DNA from: Parerythrobacter lutipelagi
GTDB taxonomy: Bacteria > Pseudomonadota > Alphaproteobacteria > Sphingomonadales > Sphingomonadaceae
Length of the DNA stretch: 64,000 nucleotides
NCBI RefSeq assembly: GCF_005434975.1
Contig: NZ_SKCJ01000001.1
Coordinates: 1,002,001 to 1,066,000, forward strand
Direction: 5' to 3'
The position numbers and the translations under genes are program-made. Within the stretch, counting starts at the first letter, position 1. Each line of letters starts with the position of its first letter. The notes beneath the pieces are model-generated. The model did not search any database. It was not told the origin of the DNA and worked only from the letters and a program-made list of their open reading frames with translations. Shown in pieces: positions 8,658 to 17,284 of this stretch.

Positions 8658-8903
8658 TTATCAACGACCTTGGCGGGCTCTGTCGCCGGCCAATACTGGT
8701 CACATGACCCCTCGCCACGCCAGCTGTATCGCCAGTCGTGGTGCCCCATCTGCTGAACCGTATCACAGACCCTGCGGCCCGGACGTATTTGCAAAGGTTG
8801 GAGCTAAGGTCAGGCGGGAAACAACGCTTTCGGGAAATCCGGCGCGCCATAATCCGCTGGCCTTGGCCTAGAGTTAGAGCCTGCTGCAGCTTTTGCCAAG
8901 CCT

Positions 8904-9725
8904 TTATGTGAGAATCAGCCCGCGCGGCCTGTTGGCAAGATCTCTTACCAGATGCACCGCAAAGCCATGTTCGAGCGCCAGTGCCGTGACCGCCGCATCC
9001 TGCCGGTGCCCGATTTCGAAAACCGCGAAACCTTCCGGATCGAGCAGCGAGCGCAAAAGCGGTATGATGCGCCGGTAATCGTCAAGGCCGTCTTTGCCGG
9101 CAAACAATGCGCCAACCGGTTCGAAATCGCTCACATCGGGATCGAGCCTGGCATCCACTTCCACGTAGGGCGGATTGGCAATGACCAGATCGAATTGGCC
9201 AAGACCGTTCATCCAGTCACGCTTCGACCAGTCGCGCTGCTGCATTACCACGCGATTTGCAAGACCAAGCGAATGCGCATTCTTGCTGGCAATCCCGAGC
9301 GCAGCCTTGGAGCGATCGATGCCCGTGCCGCGCCAACCCGGTTTTTCAGCCAGCAGGGTGAGCAGCAGCGCACCCGAACCGGTCCCGAGATCGAGCATGC
9401 TTCCAGTCCTACCCATGCGGTCGATGGCCGGGTCGATCAGCGCTTCGCTATCGCTGCGCGGGATCAGAACATCAGGCGAGACAGTAAATTCCCGCCCGTA
9501 AAACTCCTGCCGGCCGAGGATATAGGCAATAGGCTCATGATTCAGACGCCGTTCGAGCATTGCCTCGAAGTCCGGCGGAACGATCAAATCAGTTGCGCGC
9601 AGCAGCAGGTCCGACCGGCTGAGCCCGAGCGCTTCAGCCATCAGCAATTCGGCATCGAGACGCGGCGTAGCAGAGCTGTCCGCCAGCCGGGCCGCCGCCT
9701 CGCGCAAGGTATCGAGCACGCTCAC
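8904..9725 (-). CDS. prmC: Release factor glutamine methyltransferase
   Basis: A class I SAM-dependent methyltransferase of 273 residues that methylates the GGQ glutamine of RF1 and RF2. An N-terminal helical domain precedes the SAM loop LDLGTGSGALLL and the catalytic NPPY motif at about residues 184-187. GTG 9725, with GAGGCGGGA just upstream, is favoured over a TTG at 9746 that would overlap prfA. It lies 10 bp after prfA, the usual coupled arrangement. Confidence 0.93.
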   Translation of the reverse strand: MSVLDTLREAAARLADSSATPRLDAELLMAEALGLSRSDLLLRATDLIVPPDFEAMLERRLNHEPIAYILGRQEFYGREFTVSPDVLIPRSDSEALIDPAIDRMGRTGSMLDLGTGSGALLLTLLAEKPGWRGTGIDRSKAALGIASKNAHSLGLANRVVMQQRDWSKRDWMNGLGQFDLVIANPPYVEVDARLDPDVSDFEPVGALFAGKDGLDDYRRIIPLLRSLLDPEGFAVFEIGHRQDAAVTALALEHGFAVHLVRDLANRPRGLILT

Positions 9726-9735
9726 TGTTCCCGCC

Positions 9736-10803
9736 TCATGCTTCAAGCGCGGCGAGACGCTTGGCCTCGTCCTCGGAAATCAGCGCATCGACCAGTTCGC
9801 CGAGCCCCGGACCAGCCAGCACTTCTTCAAGCTTGTGCAAAGTCAGGCCGATGCGGTGATCGGTCACCCGCCCTTGCGGAAAATTGTACGTGCGGATGCG
9901 CTCGGAGCGGTCGCCGCTGCCGACCATCGCCTTGCGTGCTTCGGCCTCTGCGCCTTGCGCCTCATCGCGCTGCTGCTCGAACAGGCGGGCACGCAGGACC
10001 TGCATCGCCTTTTCCTTGTTCTTGTGCTGGCTGCGCCCGTCCTGGCAGGTGACAACCGTGCCGGTCGGCAGATGGGTGATGCGCACCGCGCTGTCGGTGG
10101 TGTTGACGTGCTGGCCGCCCGCCCCGCTGGCGCGGTAGACATCAATCTTGAGGTCTTTTTCCTCGATCCGCACATCAACTTCATCGGGTTCGGGCAGCAC
10201 GGCGACGGTCGCCGCCGAGGTGTGGATGCGCCCGCCGCTTTCCGTCACCGGCACGCGTTGCACGCGGTGGACCCCGCTCTCGAACTTGAGCTTGGCAAAC
10301 ACCCCGCTGCCGGTGACGTTGGCGACAATTTCCTTGAAGCCCCCGACTTCGCTGGCGTTCATGCTGACCGGCTCGATCCGCCAGCCCTGCTCGGCGGCGA
10401 AGCGTTCATACATGCGGTACAGATCGCCTGCGAACAGCGCCGCTTCATCGCCGCCTGTGCCGGCGCGGATTTCCAGCATGGCGGGTTTCCCATCGGCGCT
10501 GTCCCGCGGGAGCAGAGCCACGGCGAGCTGACGCTCAGCCTCGGGCAGGCGCTGCTGAACATCGGCCAGCTCGTCCTCCGCCATTGCCTTCATCTCGGGG
10601 TCGGCGAGCATTTCTGTCAGCCCGTCGATCTCCTCGCGCATGGCCTGCACTTCGGCCGTCAATCTGGCGACCGGCTCCAGCTCGGCATAGTCACGCGATG
10701 CCTGGACGAACTCCTCGCCCACAAGCTGCCCCGACGCCATGCGCGCCTCAAGCTCGGCAAAGCGGTTGGCGATCTGTCGCAAACGTTCGGCTGGGATGGT
10801 CAT
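9736..10803 (-). CDS. prfA: Peptide chain release factor 1
   Basis: RF1 (355 residues) ends translation at UAA and UAG. The GGQ motif is visible in [11 protein letters not shown] at about residues 229-231, together with [11 protein letters not shown] and [19 protein letters not shown] 10803 matches the family N-terminus ([20 protein letters not shown]); an in-frame GTG lies 18 bp further upstream. A 15-bp perfect palindrome (10835-10849) and three TTGAC copies lie in the promoter region. It is followed by its modifying enzyme prmC. Confidence 0.95.
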   Translation of the reverse strand: MTIPAERLRQIANRFAELEARMASGQLVGEEFVQASRDYAELEPVARLTAEVQAMREEIDGLTEMLADPEMKAMAEDELADVQQRLPEAERQLAVALLPRDSADGKPAMLEIRAGTGGDEAALFAGDLYRMYERFAAEQGWRIEPVSMNASEVGGFKEIVANVTGSGVFAKLKFESGVHRVQRVPVTESGGRIHTSAATVAVLPEPDEVDVRIEEKDLKIDVYRASGAGGQHVNTTDSAVRITHLPTGTVVTCQDGRSQHKNKEKAMQVLRARLFEQQRDEAQGAEAEARKAMVGSGDRSERIRTYNFPQGRVTDHRIGLTLHKLEEVLAGPGLGELVDALISEDEAKRLAALEA

Positions 10804-10834
10804 AGGTTTTGAACTTGACACTAGCTTGACGAAG

Positions 10835-10849
10835 TTGACACGGTGTCAA
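10835..10849. promoter_or_regulatory. Perfect palindrome TTGACAC-G-GTGTCAA upstream of prfA
   Basis: A 15-bp perfect inverted repeat starts 32 bp before the prfA start. TTGAC also occurs at 10815 and 10826, so three copies lie at 9-11 bp intervals. It may be an operator or overlap a -35 element; the binding protein is unknown. Confidence 0.4.
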
Positions 10850-11010
10850 GCTGTAGGGCTTTGCTTATCCTCTTGATTTTTCGCACTTTTCTTGCGTTCG
10901 CTTGCGATTGGCGTTTCAGGGCAGTCCCCCGGGGGTGTTCCGCCGACGATTGGGTTCCTGCCTCTCATAGCGAAGCCCGGGGTCTGTAGGAAAGCGGAAA
11001 GCCAAACCAC

Positions 11011-11097
11011 CGTCATCCCGGCCCCCGAGCCGGGATCCCGCTTTTTCGAGCACAGCGCGAGAAGGCAGCGGGCCCCCGGGTCAAGCCCGGGGTGACG
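11011..11097. repeat. Sphingomonad-type palindromic intergenic repeat
   Basis: The sequence opens with CGTCATCCCGGCCCCCGAGC, continues with CGGGATCCCGC, and closes with the inverted counterpart GGGTCAAGCCCGGGGTGACG. Paired, outward-facing GTCATCCCGG/CCGGGGTGAC ends are typical of the REP-like elements scattered in sphingomonad genomes. Its right end enters hisS and supplies the last codons and stop. The rest of the 10804-11080 gap shows only the prfA promoter region. Confidence 0.7.
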
Positions 11098-12358
11098 CCA
11101 ATGATCCAAAACTCGCAGAATTCGAGAGCAGGTCAGCAATTCTGTCCACGAGAGCCTCCTCGCTGCTTCGGACAGGAGAGCCGAGCTGTCCTTGACCGCC
11201 GAGTGATAGGATCGCCCTTGGGTTCAGCTTGGATGCTTTATCGAAACGCTTTCTGGGCGAACCTGACGAGATCAGTTCAGCAGTCAAACCATCTTGGCGC
11301 AGCAATCTAAGAGCTGAGATGCCCTGCCCGATGAATGAATCGTCTTCGACAATCACGATCACATCAGCAGGAGCCTGGTCATTTTCCCCCACCAGCATCG
11401 CCAGCCGCTCGATCCCCGCTGCCCAGCCCACTGCGGGTGTCGATGCGCCGCCGAGGCTTTCCATCAGGCCATCGTAGCGACCGCCGCCCAGGATCGTGCT
11501 CTGGCTGCCGAGCTTGCCTGCCGCTTCGCTACCCTCGTCGGGGATGAATTCAAACGCGGTGTGCCGGTAATAGTCGAGCCCGCGGACCAAGCTTTCCGCG
11601 CGGGTCCATTTGACGCCCGCTGCATCTAGACCGCTGGTCACGGCTTCGAAGAATGCCTTCGCTTCGTCGGTCAGGAAATCGTCGATCCGCGGTGCATTGC
11701 CGAGGAACTTGCGATCGCGCGGGTCCTTGCTGTCGAGGATGCGCAGCGGGTTCTTCTCCAGCCGCTCCTGCGAATCCTCGGACAGTTCGCCGCGAACCGC
11801 ACTGAAATACTCGACCAGCGCGGCGCGCCACGCCTCACGGCTGTCGCCATCGCCGAGCGTGTTCAAGTGCAGTGTCACATCCTCAATCCCGAGCTCGCGG
11901 ATGATCTGGTCCGCCATTGCGAGCAGTTCCACATCGGCCTGCGGTTCCGCCGCGCCGATGATCTCCGCGTCGATCTGGTGGAACTGGCGATAGCGGCCCT
12001 TCTGCGGGCGCTCGTAACGGAACAGCGGGCCGTGCGTTGCCAGCTTGAGCGGCGCGTGCTGCTGCCAGCCATTGGTCAGATAGGCGCGCGCGATCCCGGC
12101 GGTGAATTCCGGGCGCAGGGTGAGCGATTCGCCGCCGCGATCGTCAAAGCTGTACATTTCCTTCGAGACGATATCGGTCGTCTCGCCGATCGAGCGGGCG
12201 AACACCTCGGTCTTTTCAAACACCGGCATCTCGGCGCGGCGGAAGCGGTAGAGTTTGCGCACGCGTTCGAACGTCTCGACCACGAAGGCAAACGCCTCTG
12301 CATCGGGTCCGAAAATATCCTGCGTGCCACGGATGGCTTGCGGTGTGTTCTTGCTCAT
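11081..12358 (-). CDS. hisS: Histidyl-tRNA synthetase
   Basis: A class II aminoacyl-tRNA synthetase of 425 residues charging tRNA-His. [24 protein letters not shown] (motif 2), [23 protein letters not shown] (histidine-specific) and [14 protein letters not shown] are visible. The start at 12358 excludes 12 unmatched residues upstream. The last residues (about LASPRA) are encoded within a palindromic intergenic repeat, so the C-terminal tail is probably not ancestral. It heads the leftward series towards metK and is divergent from ppa. Confidence 0.94.
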   Translation of the reverse strand: MSKNTPQAIRGTQDIFGPDAEAFAFVVETFERVRKLYRFRRAEMPVFEKTEVFARSIGETTDIVSKEMYSFDDRGGESLTLRPEFTAGIARAYLTNGWQQHAPLKLATHGPLFRYERPQKGRYRQFHQIDAEIIGAAEPQADVELLAMADQIIRELGIEDVTLHLNTLGDGDSREAWRAALVEYFSAVRGELSEDSQERLEKNPLRILDSKDPRDRKFLGNAPRIDDFLTDEAKAFFEAVTSGLDAAGVKWTRAESLVRGLDYYRHTAFEFIPDEGSEAAGKLGSQSTILGGGRYDGLMESLGGASTPAVGWAAGIERLAMLVGENDQAPADVIVIVEDDSFIGQGISALRLLRQDGLTAELISSGSPRKRFDKASKLNPRAILSLGGQGQLGSPVRSSEEALVDRIADLLSNSASFGSLASPRA

Positions 12359-12458
12359 AGCCGCGCGCTTAGGCGAGTGTTCGGCTCGCGGCAATATTGC
12401 CGCAATGCAGCAAATTCTTTCTTGGCGTGCCTATCCGGCGAGCCTAAAGGCCCCTGCC

Positions 12459-12986
12459 ATGAACATCAGCAAAATTCCCGTCGGCGACAATCCGCCCGAA
12501 AGCCTCAACGTCATCATCGAAGTGCCCACCGGGGGCGAACCGGTGAAGTACGAGTTCGACAAGGCCAGCGGCGCACTGTTCGTCGACCGCATCCTGCACA
12601 CGCCGATGCGCTATCCGGCCAATTATGGTTTCGTGCCGCACACGCTCAGCCCCGACGGCGATCCGCTCGACGCGCTGGTCATCGCGCGTTCCCCGTTCAT
12701 CGCGGGCTGTGTCGTGCGCGCGCGCCCGATCGGTGTGCTGAATCTGGAAGACGAACATGGCGGCGACGAGAAACTGATCTGCGTGCCGGTCGACACGACT
12801 TTCCCCTATTACTCGGACGTTGGTGAAACCAAGGATTTGCCGTCGATCATCTTCCAGCAGATCGAGCACTTCTTCACGCACTACAAGGATCTCGAAGCGG
12901 AGAAGTGGGTGCGGATCGGCAAATGGGGTGACGCGGCAGAAGCGCGCACCATCGTCGAGGAAGCGATTGCCCGTTACGCAGGCTGA
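12459..12986 (+). CDS. ppa: Inorganic pyrophosphatase
   Basis: A family I soluble pyrophosphatase of 175 residues hydrolysing pyrophosphate to phosphate. YEFDKASGALFVDR, YPANYGFVPHTL and the metal-binding DGDPLDALVI are all present. The start is the ATG at 12459 with AAAGG upstream; the frame open to 12255 is a shadow of hisS. It is divergent from hisS across about 100 bp and convergent with mscS. Confidence 0.96.
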   Translation: MNISKIPVGDNPPESLNVIIEVPTGGEPVKYEFDKASGALFVDRILHTPMRYPANYGFVPHTLSPDGDPLDALVIARSPFIAGCVVRARPIGVLNLEDEHGGDEKLICVPVDTTFPYYSDVGETKDLPSIIFQQIEHFFTHYKDLEAEKWVRIGKWGDAAEARTIVEEAIARYAG

Positions 12987-13040
12987 GCAGAACCCGGCCT
13001 GCGTGCCCGGCGTTGGTCTCGCTTCAGCGTTGCCGCGATG

Positions 13041-14468
13041 TCATTCGACGGGCCGTGACGAATCGAGCAAATCGACGTCCTGATCGGCTGACGTGCTGCG
13101 TTCCTTTTCGACCATTTCAGCGATCTCGTCTTTCGGGGCGACATCGTCTTCAATCGCAGCTTCGCTTTCGACTGGATGCGGCTTCGGCGGCGCTTTGCGC
13201 TGTGTCTTGCGAGCCGCCTTCGCTGGCGGCGCGGCGGCATCCGTTGCCACCGGCAAGGAATCGGCATTGTGCAGGGGCAGCGGCATAGTGCGTTCATCGA
13301 ATCGAAGGCGATAAATTGGCTCGGGCAATCCGAAGCCGCCCTCTTCCAATGCCCGCTTGACTGCCGCAATCGAGCGGCTTTTCGCCTTGTACCAATCGGC
13401 TTCCCGCTGGTCGATCCAGGCAAGAAAGCTGATCACGATATTGCTGTCACCAACCTGCAGGACCCGTGCCTCGGGCGGCGGTTGGTCGACAATGAAGGGC
13501 AACGATTTCAGTGTCTCACGGCCAAGATGGCGCGCCGCATCGGGATCGTCATCGGCATCGATACCGAGCTCGAAATCGAACCGGCGCTGCGGATTGGTGG
13601 TGAAGTTCAGGATCACCGCCCTGAACACCTGCCCATTGGGGATGCGCAGATGATTCCCGTCGAGCGTCATCAGGATCGTTGCGCGGCTGGTGAGCCGGAT
13701 CACCCGGCCTTCCTTGTCGTCGATCAACACGTGATCGTTGGCCCGGAAGGGTTGCCGCAGGCTGAGCATGAGGGACGCGACATAGTTCTCGATGGTATCA
13801 CGCATGGCGAAACCGAGCGCGATGCCGACCACGCCCGCCCCGCCGAGGACCGCACCGAGCAACGCGCCCGCCCCCAGCATATCCAGACCGATCACCAGCC
13901 CGATGATTACGAACACGAAGCGGATCGCGCTTGCCACCAGTTCGGCCAGAAACGGGTTGGGCGTCACTCTGCGCCAGAAAGAGGAGAAACTCGCCAGAAG
14001 ATAGCCGAACGCACCGATCAGAACGGCCACAAACAAAGCGACGGCAAGGAGAGGCAATAACTTCAACCAGCCAGCCGCGCGATCGGTCAGGGTTTCCAGC
14101 GCGCCAAGCCCGCTGTCGACCGAGAGGTCGCGCTCGACCGAATTCTCCACCGTTGCCACTTCGAACCGTCCGGCAATCGCTTCTGCCCGGTCGATTGCCG
14201 CCTGATCGGGCGCAAATCCCGTCAGCGTCACAACCCCTTCGCTGACCTCGACTTCGACCGCGCTGAGCGAGGGGACTTCAGCGAATATCTCGCGAATCCG
14301 GGTCGCGATGCGGCTATCGGCTGCCGGATCGCGCGTTTCCTGCAGCGGCTGAGCCGGAGCGGACACTTCCGGCTCGGCGGTTTCCGGCGCAGCGGGCAGC
14401 AATGCAAGCGCAGGCGCAGCAAGGCACAACAGCCACAGTCCTGCCAAAGCGCGCAGCAATGTTTGCAT
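13041..14468 (-). CDS. BON-domain mechanosensitive channel of MscS type
   Basis: A 475-residue small-conductance mechanosensitive channel with an added periplasmic domain. The order is a signal peptide (1-22), a BON-like domain at about 54-115 (IFAEVPSLSAVEVEVSEGVV), two membrane helices, the glycine/alanine-rich pore helix followed by IALGFAMRDTIENY, the MscS beta domain, and a long acidic/basic cytoplasmic tail. It would release solutes on hypo-osmotic shock. It begins 3 bp after the pmbA stop, so the two are translationally linked. Confidence 0.88.
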   Translation of the reverse strand: MQTLLRALAGLWLLCLAAPALALLPAAPETAEPEVSAPAQPLQETRDPAADSRIATRIREIFAEVPSLSAVEVEVSEGVVTLTGFAPDQAAIDRAEAIAGRFEVATVENSVERDLSVDSGLGALETLTDRAAGWLKLLPLLAVALFVAVLIGAFGYLLASFSSFWRRVTPNPFLAELVASAIRFVFVIIGLVIGLDMLGAGALLGAVLGGAGVVGIALGFAMRDTIENYVASLMLSLRQPFRANDHVLIDDKEGRVIRLTSRATILMTLDGNHLRIPNGQVFRAVILNFTTNPQRRFDFELGIDADDDPDAARHLGRETLKSLPFIVDQPPPEARVLQVGDSNIVISFLAWIDQREADWYKAKSRSIAAVKRALEEGGFGLPEPIYRLRFDERTMPLPLHNADSLPVATDAAAPPAKAARKTQRKAPPKPHPVESEAAIEDDVAPKDEIAEMVEKERSTSADQDVDLLDSSRPVE

Positions 14469-14471
14469 CCC

Positions 14472-15818
14472 TTACTCTCCCGCTATCGTCATCCCGTCGA
14501 TCCGCAACGTCGGCACATTGACCGACCGGTCAAACGAAATGTCGTCCGCTGCCGTTAAAGCGGCGAACATGGTCACAAGGTTCCCGGCAATCGTGAATTC
14601 GGCCACCGGTTCCGCCAGCTTGCCGCCTCGAATGCGAAAACCTGCTGCCGCCCGGCTATAATCGCCGGTGACGGCATTGACCCCCTGGCCAATCAATTCT
14701 GTAACGAAAACCCCGTCTGCGATGTCGCCGATCAGATCGTCCGGAGTGCAAGTCCCCGGTTCGAGAAGGACATTGGTGGCGGAGATACCAGGAGCGCCTG
14801 ACGCGCCGCGCACCGCATGGCCGGTCGGTTCAATGCCCAGCTGGTTGGCGCTTGCCATATTGGTCAACCAGCCTGTCACCCTTCCATGTTCGACCAGCGC
14901 GCGGGGCGAAGTTGCCAGCCCTTCGCCATCGAACGGGCGCGAGCGCAGGCCGCGTTGCCGATGCGGGTCGTCGAGGATCCGGATTGCAGAAGGGAAAATC
15001 TCTTCCTCCAGCCGGTCGAGCAACCAGGTCGATCGGCGCGCGGCGGCCATACCGCTCATCGCACCGAGCAAATGGCCGATCAGCGAACCGCCGACGCGCG
15101 GATCGAACACGACCGGCATCGTCCCGCTTGGCAATGGCACCGGGTTCAGCCGCGCGACGCTGCGCTTTCCCGCTTCGCTGCCCACCCATGCGCAATCGGG
15201 CAAGTCCGCGCAGTGGCGTGCCGAGCGGGCCTCGTAGTCGCGTTGCATGTGGTCGCCCTCACCGGCAATCATGCTGGCGCTGAGGAAATGGCTGGTCGCA
15301 CCATAGGCGGCAGCAAAGCCGTTGCTGGTGGCGAGCGCAACCGTCGATCGGCCATAGCCAGCGGTCGCACCATTGGAGTTGCTCACCCCGTCGATAGCGC
15401 GCGCCGCGTCTTCGACCTCGAGCGCCCGCTCACGAAGTGTTTCTGGTGCAAGCTCGCTGCGATCGATCAGGTCGAAATCCTCGAACGGGCCCTGTGCAAG
15501 ACGCTCGGGCGGAGCCAGTGCCGCATAGCGGTCCTCTGGCGCGTGACGCGCCATGGCCACGGCGCGGTCGGCCATTTCGCTCAAGGCAGAACCGCTGAAG
15601 TCGCTTCCGCCGGTGCTGGCGGAGCGGTTGCCGACAAAGACCCGCAGCCCGACCGACTCATCTTCCGACCGCTCGACATCCTCCAGCGCACCCAGCCGCA
15701 CACCGACGCTTTCGGATGCACTGCCTGTGGCGACCGCATCGGCCGCGTCCGCGCCGGCAGCTTTCGCCAGCTCAACAAGTTGCAGGGCCCGGTCGCGGGC
15801 GTGTTCGAATGAAATCAT
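14472..15818 (-). CDS. pmbA: TldE/PmbA family metallopeptidase subunit
   Basis: A 448-residue protein of the TldD/TldE family, which forms a TldD-TldE protease acting in peptide maturation and toxin-antitoxin turnover. Recognised from the N-terminal AKAAGADAADA and ESVGVRLGALEDVERSEDESVGLRVFVGNRSASTGGSDFS region and the C-terminal GNLVTMFAALTAADDI. TldE lacks the zinc motif of TldD and none is seen. TldD itself is not in this window. The gene lies between a small membrane protein and mscS. Confidence 0.92.
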   Translation of the reverse strand: MISFEHARDRALQLVELAKAAGADAADAVATGSASESVGVRLGALEDVERSEDESVGLRVFVGNRSASTGGSDFSGSALSEMADRAVAMARHAPEDRYAALAPPERLAQGPFEDFDLIDRSELAPETLRERALEVEDAARAIDGVSNSNGATAGYGRSTVALATSNGFAAAYGATSHFLSASMIAGEGDHMQRDYEARSARHCADLPDCAWVGSEAGKRSVARLNPVPLPSGTMPVVFDPRVGGSLIGHLLGAMSGMAAARRSTWLLDRLEEEIFPSAIRILDDPHRQRGLRSRPFDGEGLATSPRALVEHGRVTGWLTNMASANQLGIEPTGHAVRGASGAPGISATNVLLEPGTCTPDDLIGDIADGVFVTELIGQGVNAVTGDYSRAAAGFRIRGGKLAEPVAEFTIAGNLVTMFAALTAADDISFDRSVNVPTLRIDGMTIAGE

Positions 15819-15866
15819 TCGGCCGGTTAATCGTTCACGGACTGTCAGGCAATGACAGCGGCGCGC

Positions 15867-16256
15867 TTAGCCGTTGGCGAGGAAAACCTTGATCGCACCG
15901 GTTATCAGGAAAGGCAGCCCGATAGCCATCAGCCAGAGAACAATCTGATCGCGCCGGAATGCACCGGACAGGTTCGGATCGGCCGCCTCGTGGTCGGACA
16001 GGTCACGCCAGCGCCGTTCGAACACCCGGCAAGCCGGGATGATGGCGGCCACCAGAACAATCAGGACAATATACGGCATGATCGAGCCGCCAGCCGTCTT
16101 CATCGCACCTGTGGTCACGAATATCTGCAAGCCGGTATAAGCGAGCAACGCCCAGGCGACATTGTCGCTCATCGAACGGCGCCAATCGCGCCCGTTCGCC
16201 TGCGCGCCTGCATGTGCCGCGTTATCCGTGCCAGTCTCTTCGAGCGCCTTTGCCAT
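15867..16256 (-). CDS. Small membrane protein of unknown function
   Basis: A 129-residue inner-membrane protein with hydrophobic helices near residues 33-50, 59-76 and 105-126, preceded by a hydrophilic ~30-residue N-terminus. ATG 16256 is supported by GGGAGA upstream; the frame remains open far beyond it, but that part is non-coding and antisense to lptB. It is first in a leftward group with pmbA and mscS. No family was recognised. Confidence 0.7.
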   Translation of the reverse strand: MAKALEETGTDNAAHAGAQANGRDWRRSMSDNVAWALLAYTGLQIFVTTGAMKTAGGSIMPYIVLIVLVAAIIPACRVFERRWRDLSDHEAADPNLSGAFRRDQIVLWLMAIGLPFLITGAIKVFLANG

Positions 16257-16363
16257 GCGCCATCTCCCATGTCCTCTTCCGAAACGGAGTATTCCACTTC
16301 GGGCGCAGACAATCAAGGACGGTAACCAAAGCTCGTCTGTGCACGGCGCTCGTCGAAGCGGGA

Positions 16364-16411
16364 ATGCTCCATGCAATGCTCCATGCAATACTCCATGCAA
16401 TACTCCATGCA
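16364..16411. repeat. Four-copy 12-bp tandem repeat before lptB
   Basis: Four head-to-tail 12-bp units, two ATGCTCCATGCA and two ATACTCCATGCA, occupy 48 bp in the 219-bp space between the divergent membrane-protein gene and lptB, ending 64 bp before the lptB start. It is a short minisatellite, not a CRISPR, because there are no spacers. Confidence 0.85.
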
Positions 16412-16475
16412 GGAATCCTGCCAATTCTCCGACAGCAGGGGTTTGCAAGCCCCGCTGGCTTGCTAAAAGGAAGCG

Positions 16476-17258
16476 ATGAGCATGACCGATCAGCTTGAAC
16501 AGGCTTCGAAAACCGACGCGACGGCACCGCTGCCGAACGGCGGGCTGGAAGTTGTCTCTATCGCGAAGAGCTATGACAAGCGCGCAGTGCTGACCGATAT
16601 ATCGCTGACCGTGGCGAAAGGCGAAGTGCTCGGTCTTCTGGGGCCGAACGGGGCAGGCAAGACGACTTGCTTCTATTCCATCATGGGCCTGGTGAAGCCT
16701 GATTCGGGCCGCATTCTGATGGATGGCGAGGATGTAACCAAGCTGCCGATGTATCGCCGCGCGATTCTGGGCCTTGGCTATCTGCCACAGGAAACAAGCA
16801 TTTTTCGCGGAATGACGGTCGAGCAAAACATAAATTGCGTGCTCGAAATGGTCGAACCCGATGCGGCAACGCGCAGCGACGAGCTGGAGCGCTTGCTCGA
16901 CGAATTCGGACTTACCCGGCTACGCGAAAGCGCGGCAATGGCGCTTTCAGGTGGTGAGCGGCGACGCTGCGAAATTGCCCGCGCACTGGCGGCCAAACCA
17001 TCGATCATGCTGCTCGACGAACCGTTCGCCGGGATCGACCCGCTTTCGATCAGCGATATTCGCGATCTGGTTGCCGATCTCAAGACGCGCGGTATCGGCG
17101 TGCTGATCACCGACCATAATGTGCGCGAAACGCTCGAAATCGTCGATCGCGCCTGCATCATTTATGGCGGGCAAGTGCTGTTTGCCGGGACGCCGCAGGA
17201 TCTCGTTGCCGACGAGAATGTGAAGCGCCTGTATCTCGGCGAATCTTTCACCCTGTGA
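16476..17258 (+). CDS. lptB: Lipopolysaccharide export ABC ATPase
   Basis: A 260-residue ABC ATPase powering the LptFG transporter that extracts lipopolysaccharide (or the lipid A analogue present) from the inner membrane. Walker A GPNGAGKTT (56-64), Q-loop YLPQETSIFRG, signature LSGGERRR (158-165), Walker B IMLLDEPFAGID and switch histidine in ITDHNV are visible. AAGGAAG supports the ATG at 16476. lptA and lptC, often adjacent, are absent here, but rpoN follows as in many proteobacteria. Confidence 0.95.
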   Translation: MSMTDQLEQASKTDATAPLPNGGLEVVSIAKSYDKRAVLTDISLTVAKGEVLGLLGPNGAGKTTCFYSIMGLVKPDSGRILMDGEDVTKLPMYRRAILGLGYLPQETSIFRGMTVEQNINCVLEMVEPDAATRSDELERLLDEFGLTRLRESAAMALSGGERRRCEIARALAAKPSIMLLDEPFAGIDPLSISDIRDLVADLKTRGIGVLITDHNVRETLEIVDRACIIYGGQVLFAGTPQDLVADENVKRLYLGESFTL

Positions 17259-17284
17259 TGCGAACGCGCGGCGGGGTCTAGATC

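Noticed and set aside
9840-10812. A 325-codon plus-strand frame opposite prfA
   Set aside because: Antisense shadow of prfA with no domain signature.
16364-16411. CRISPR-like repeat array
   Set aside because: Units are 12 bp and contiguous without spacers, and no cas genes are present.
15867-16826. 319-codon frame that would extend the small membrane protein upstream
   Set aside because: The upstream 190 codons are antisense to lptB and cross the 12-bp tandem repeat; ATG 16256 has a good ribosome-binding site.
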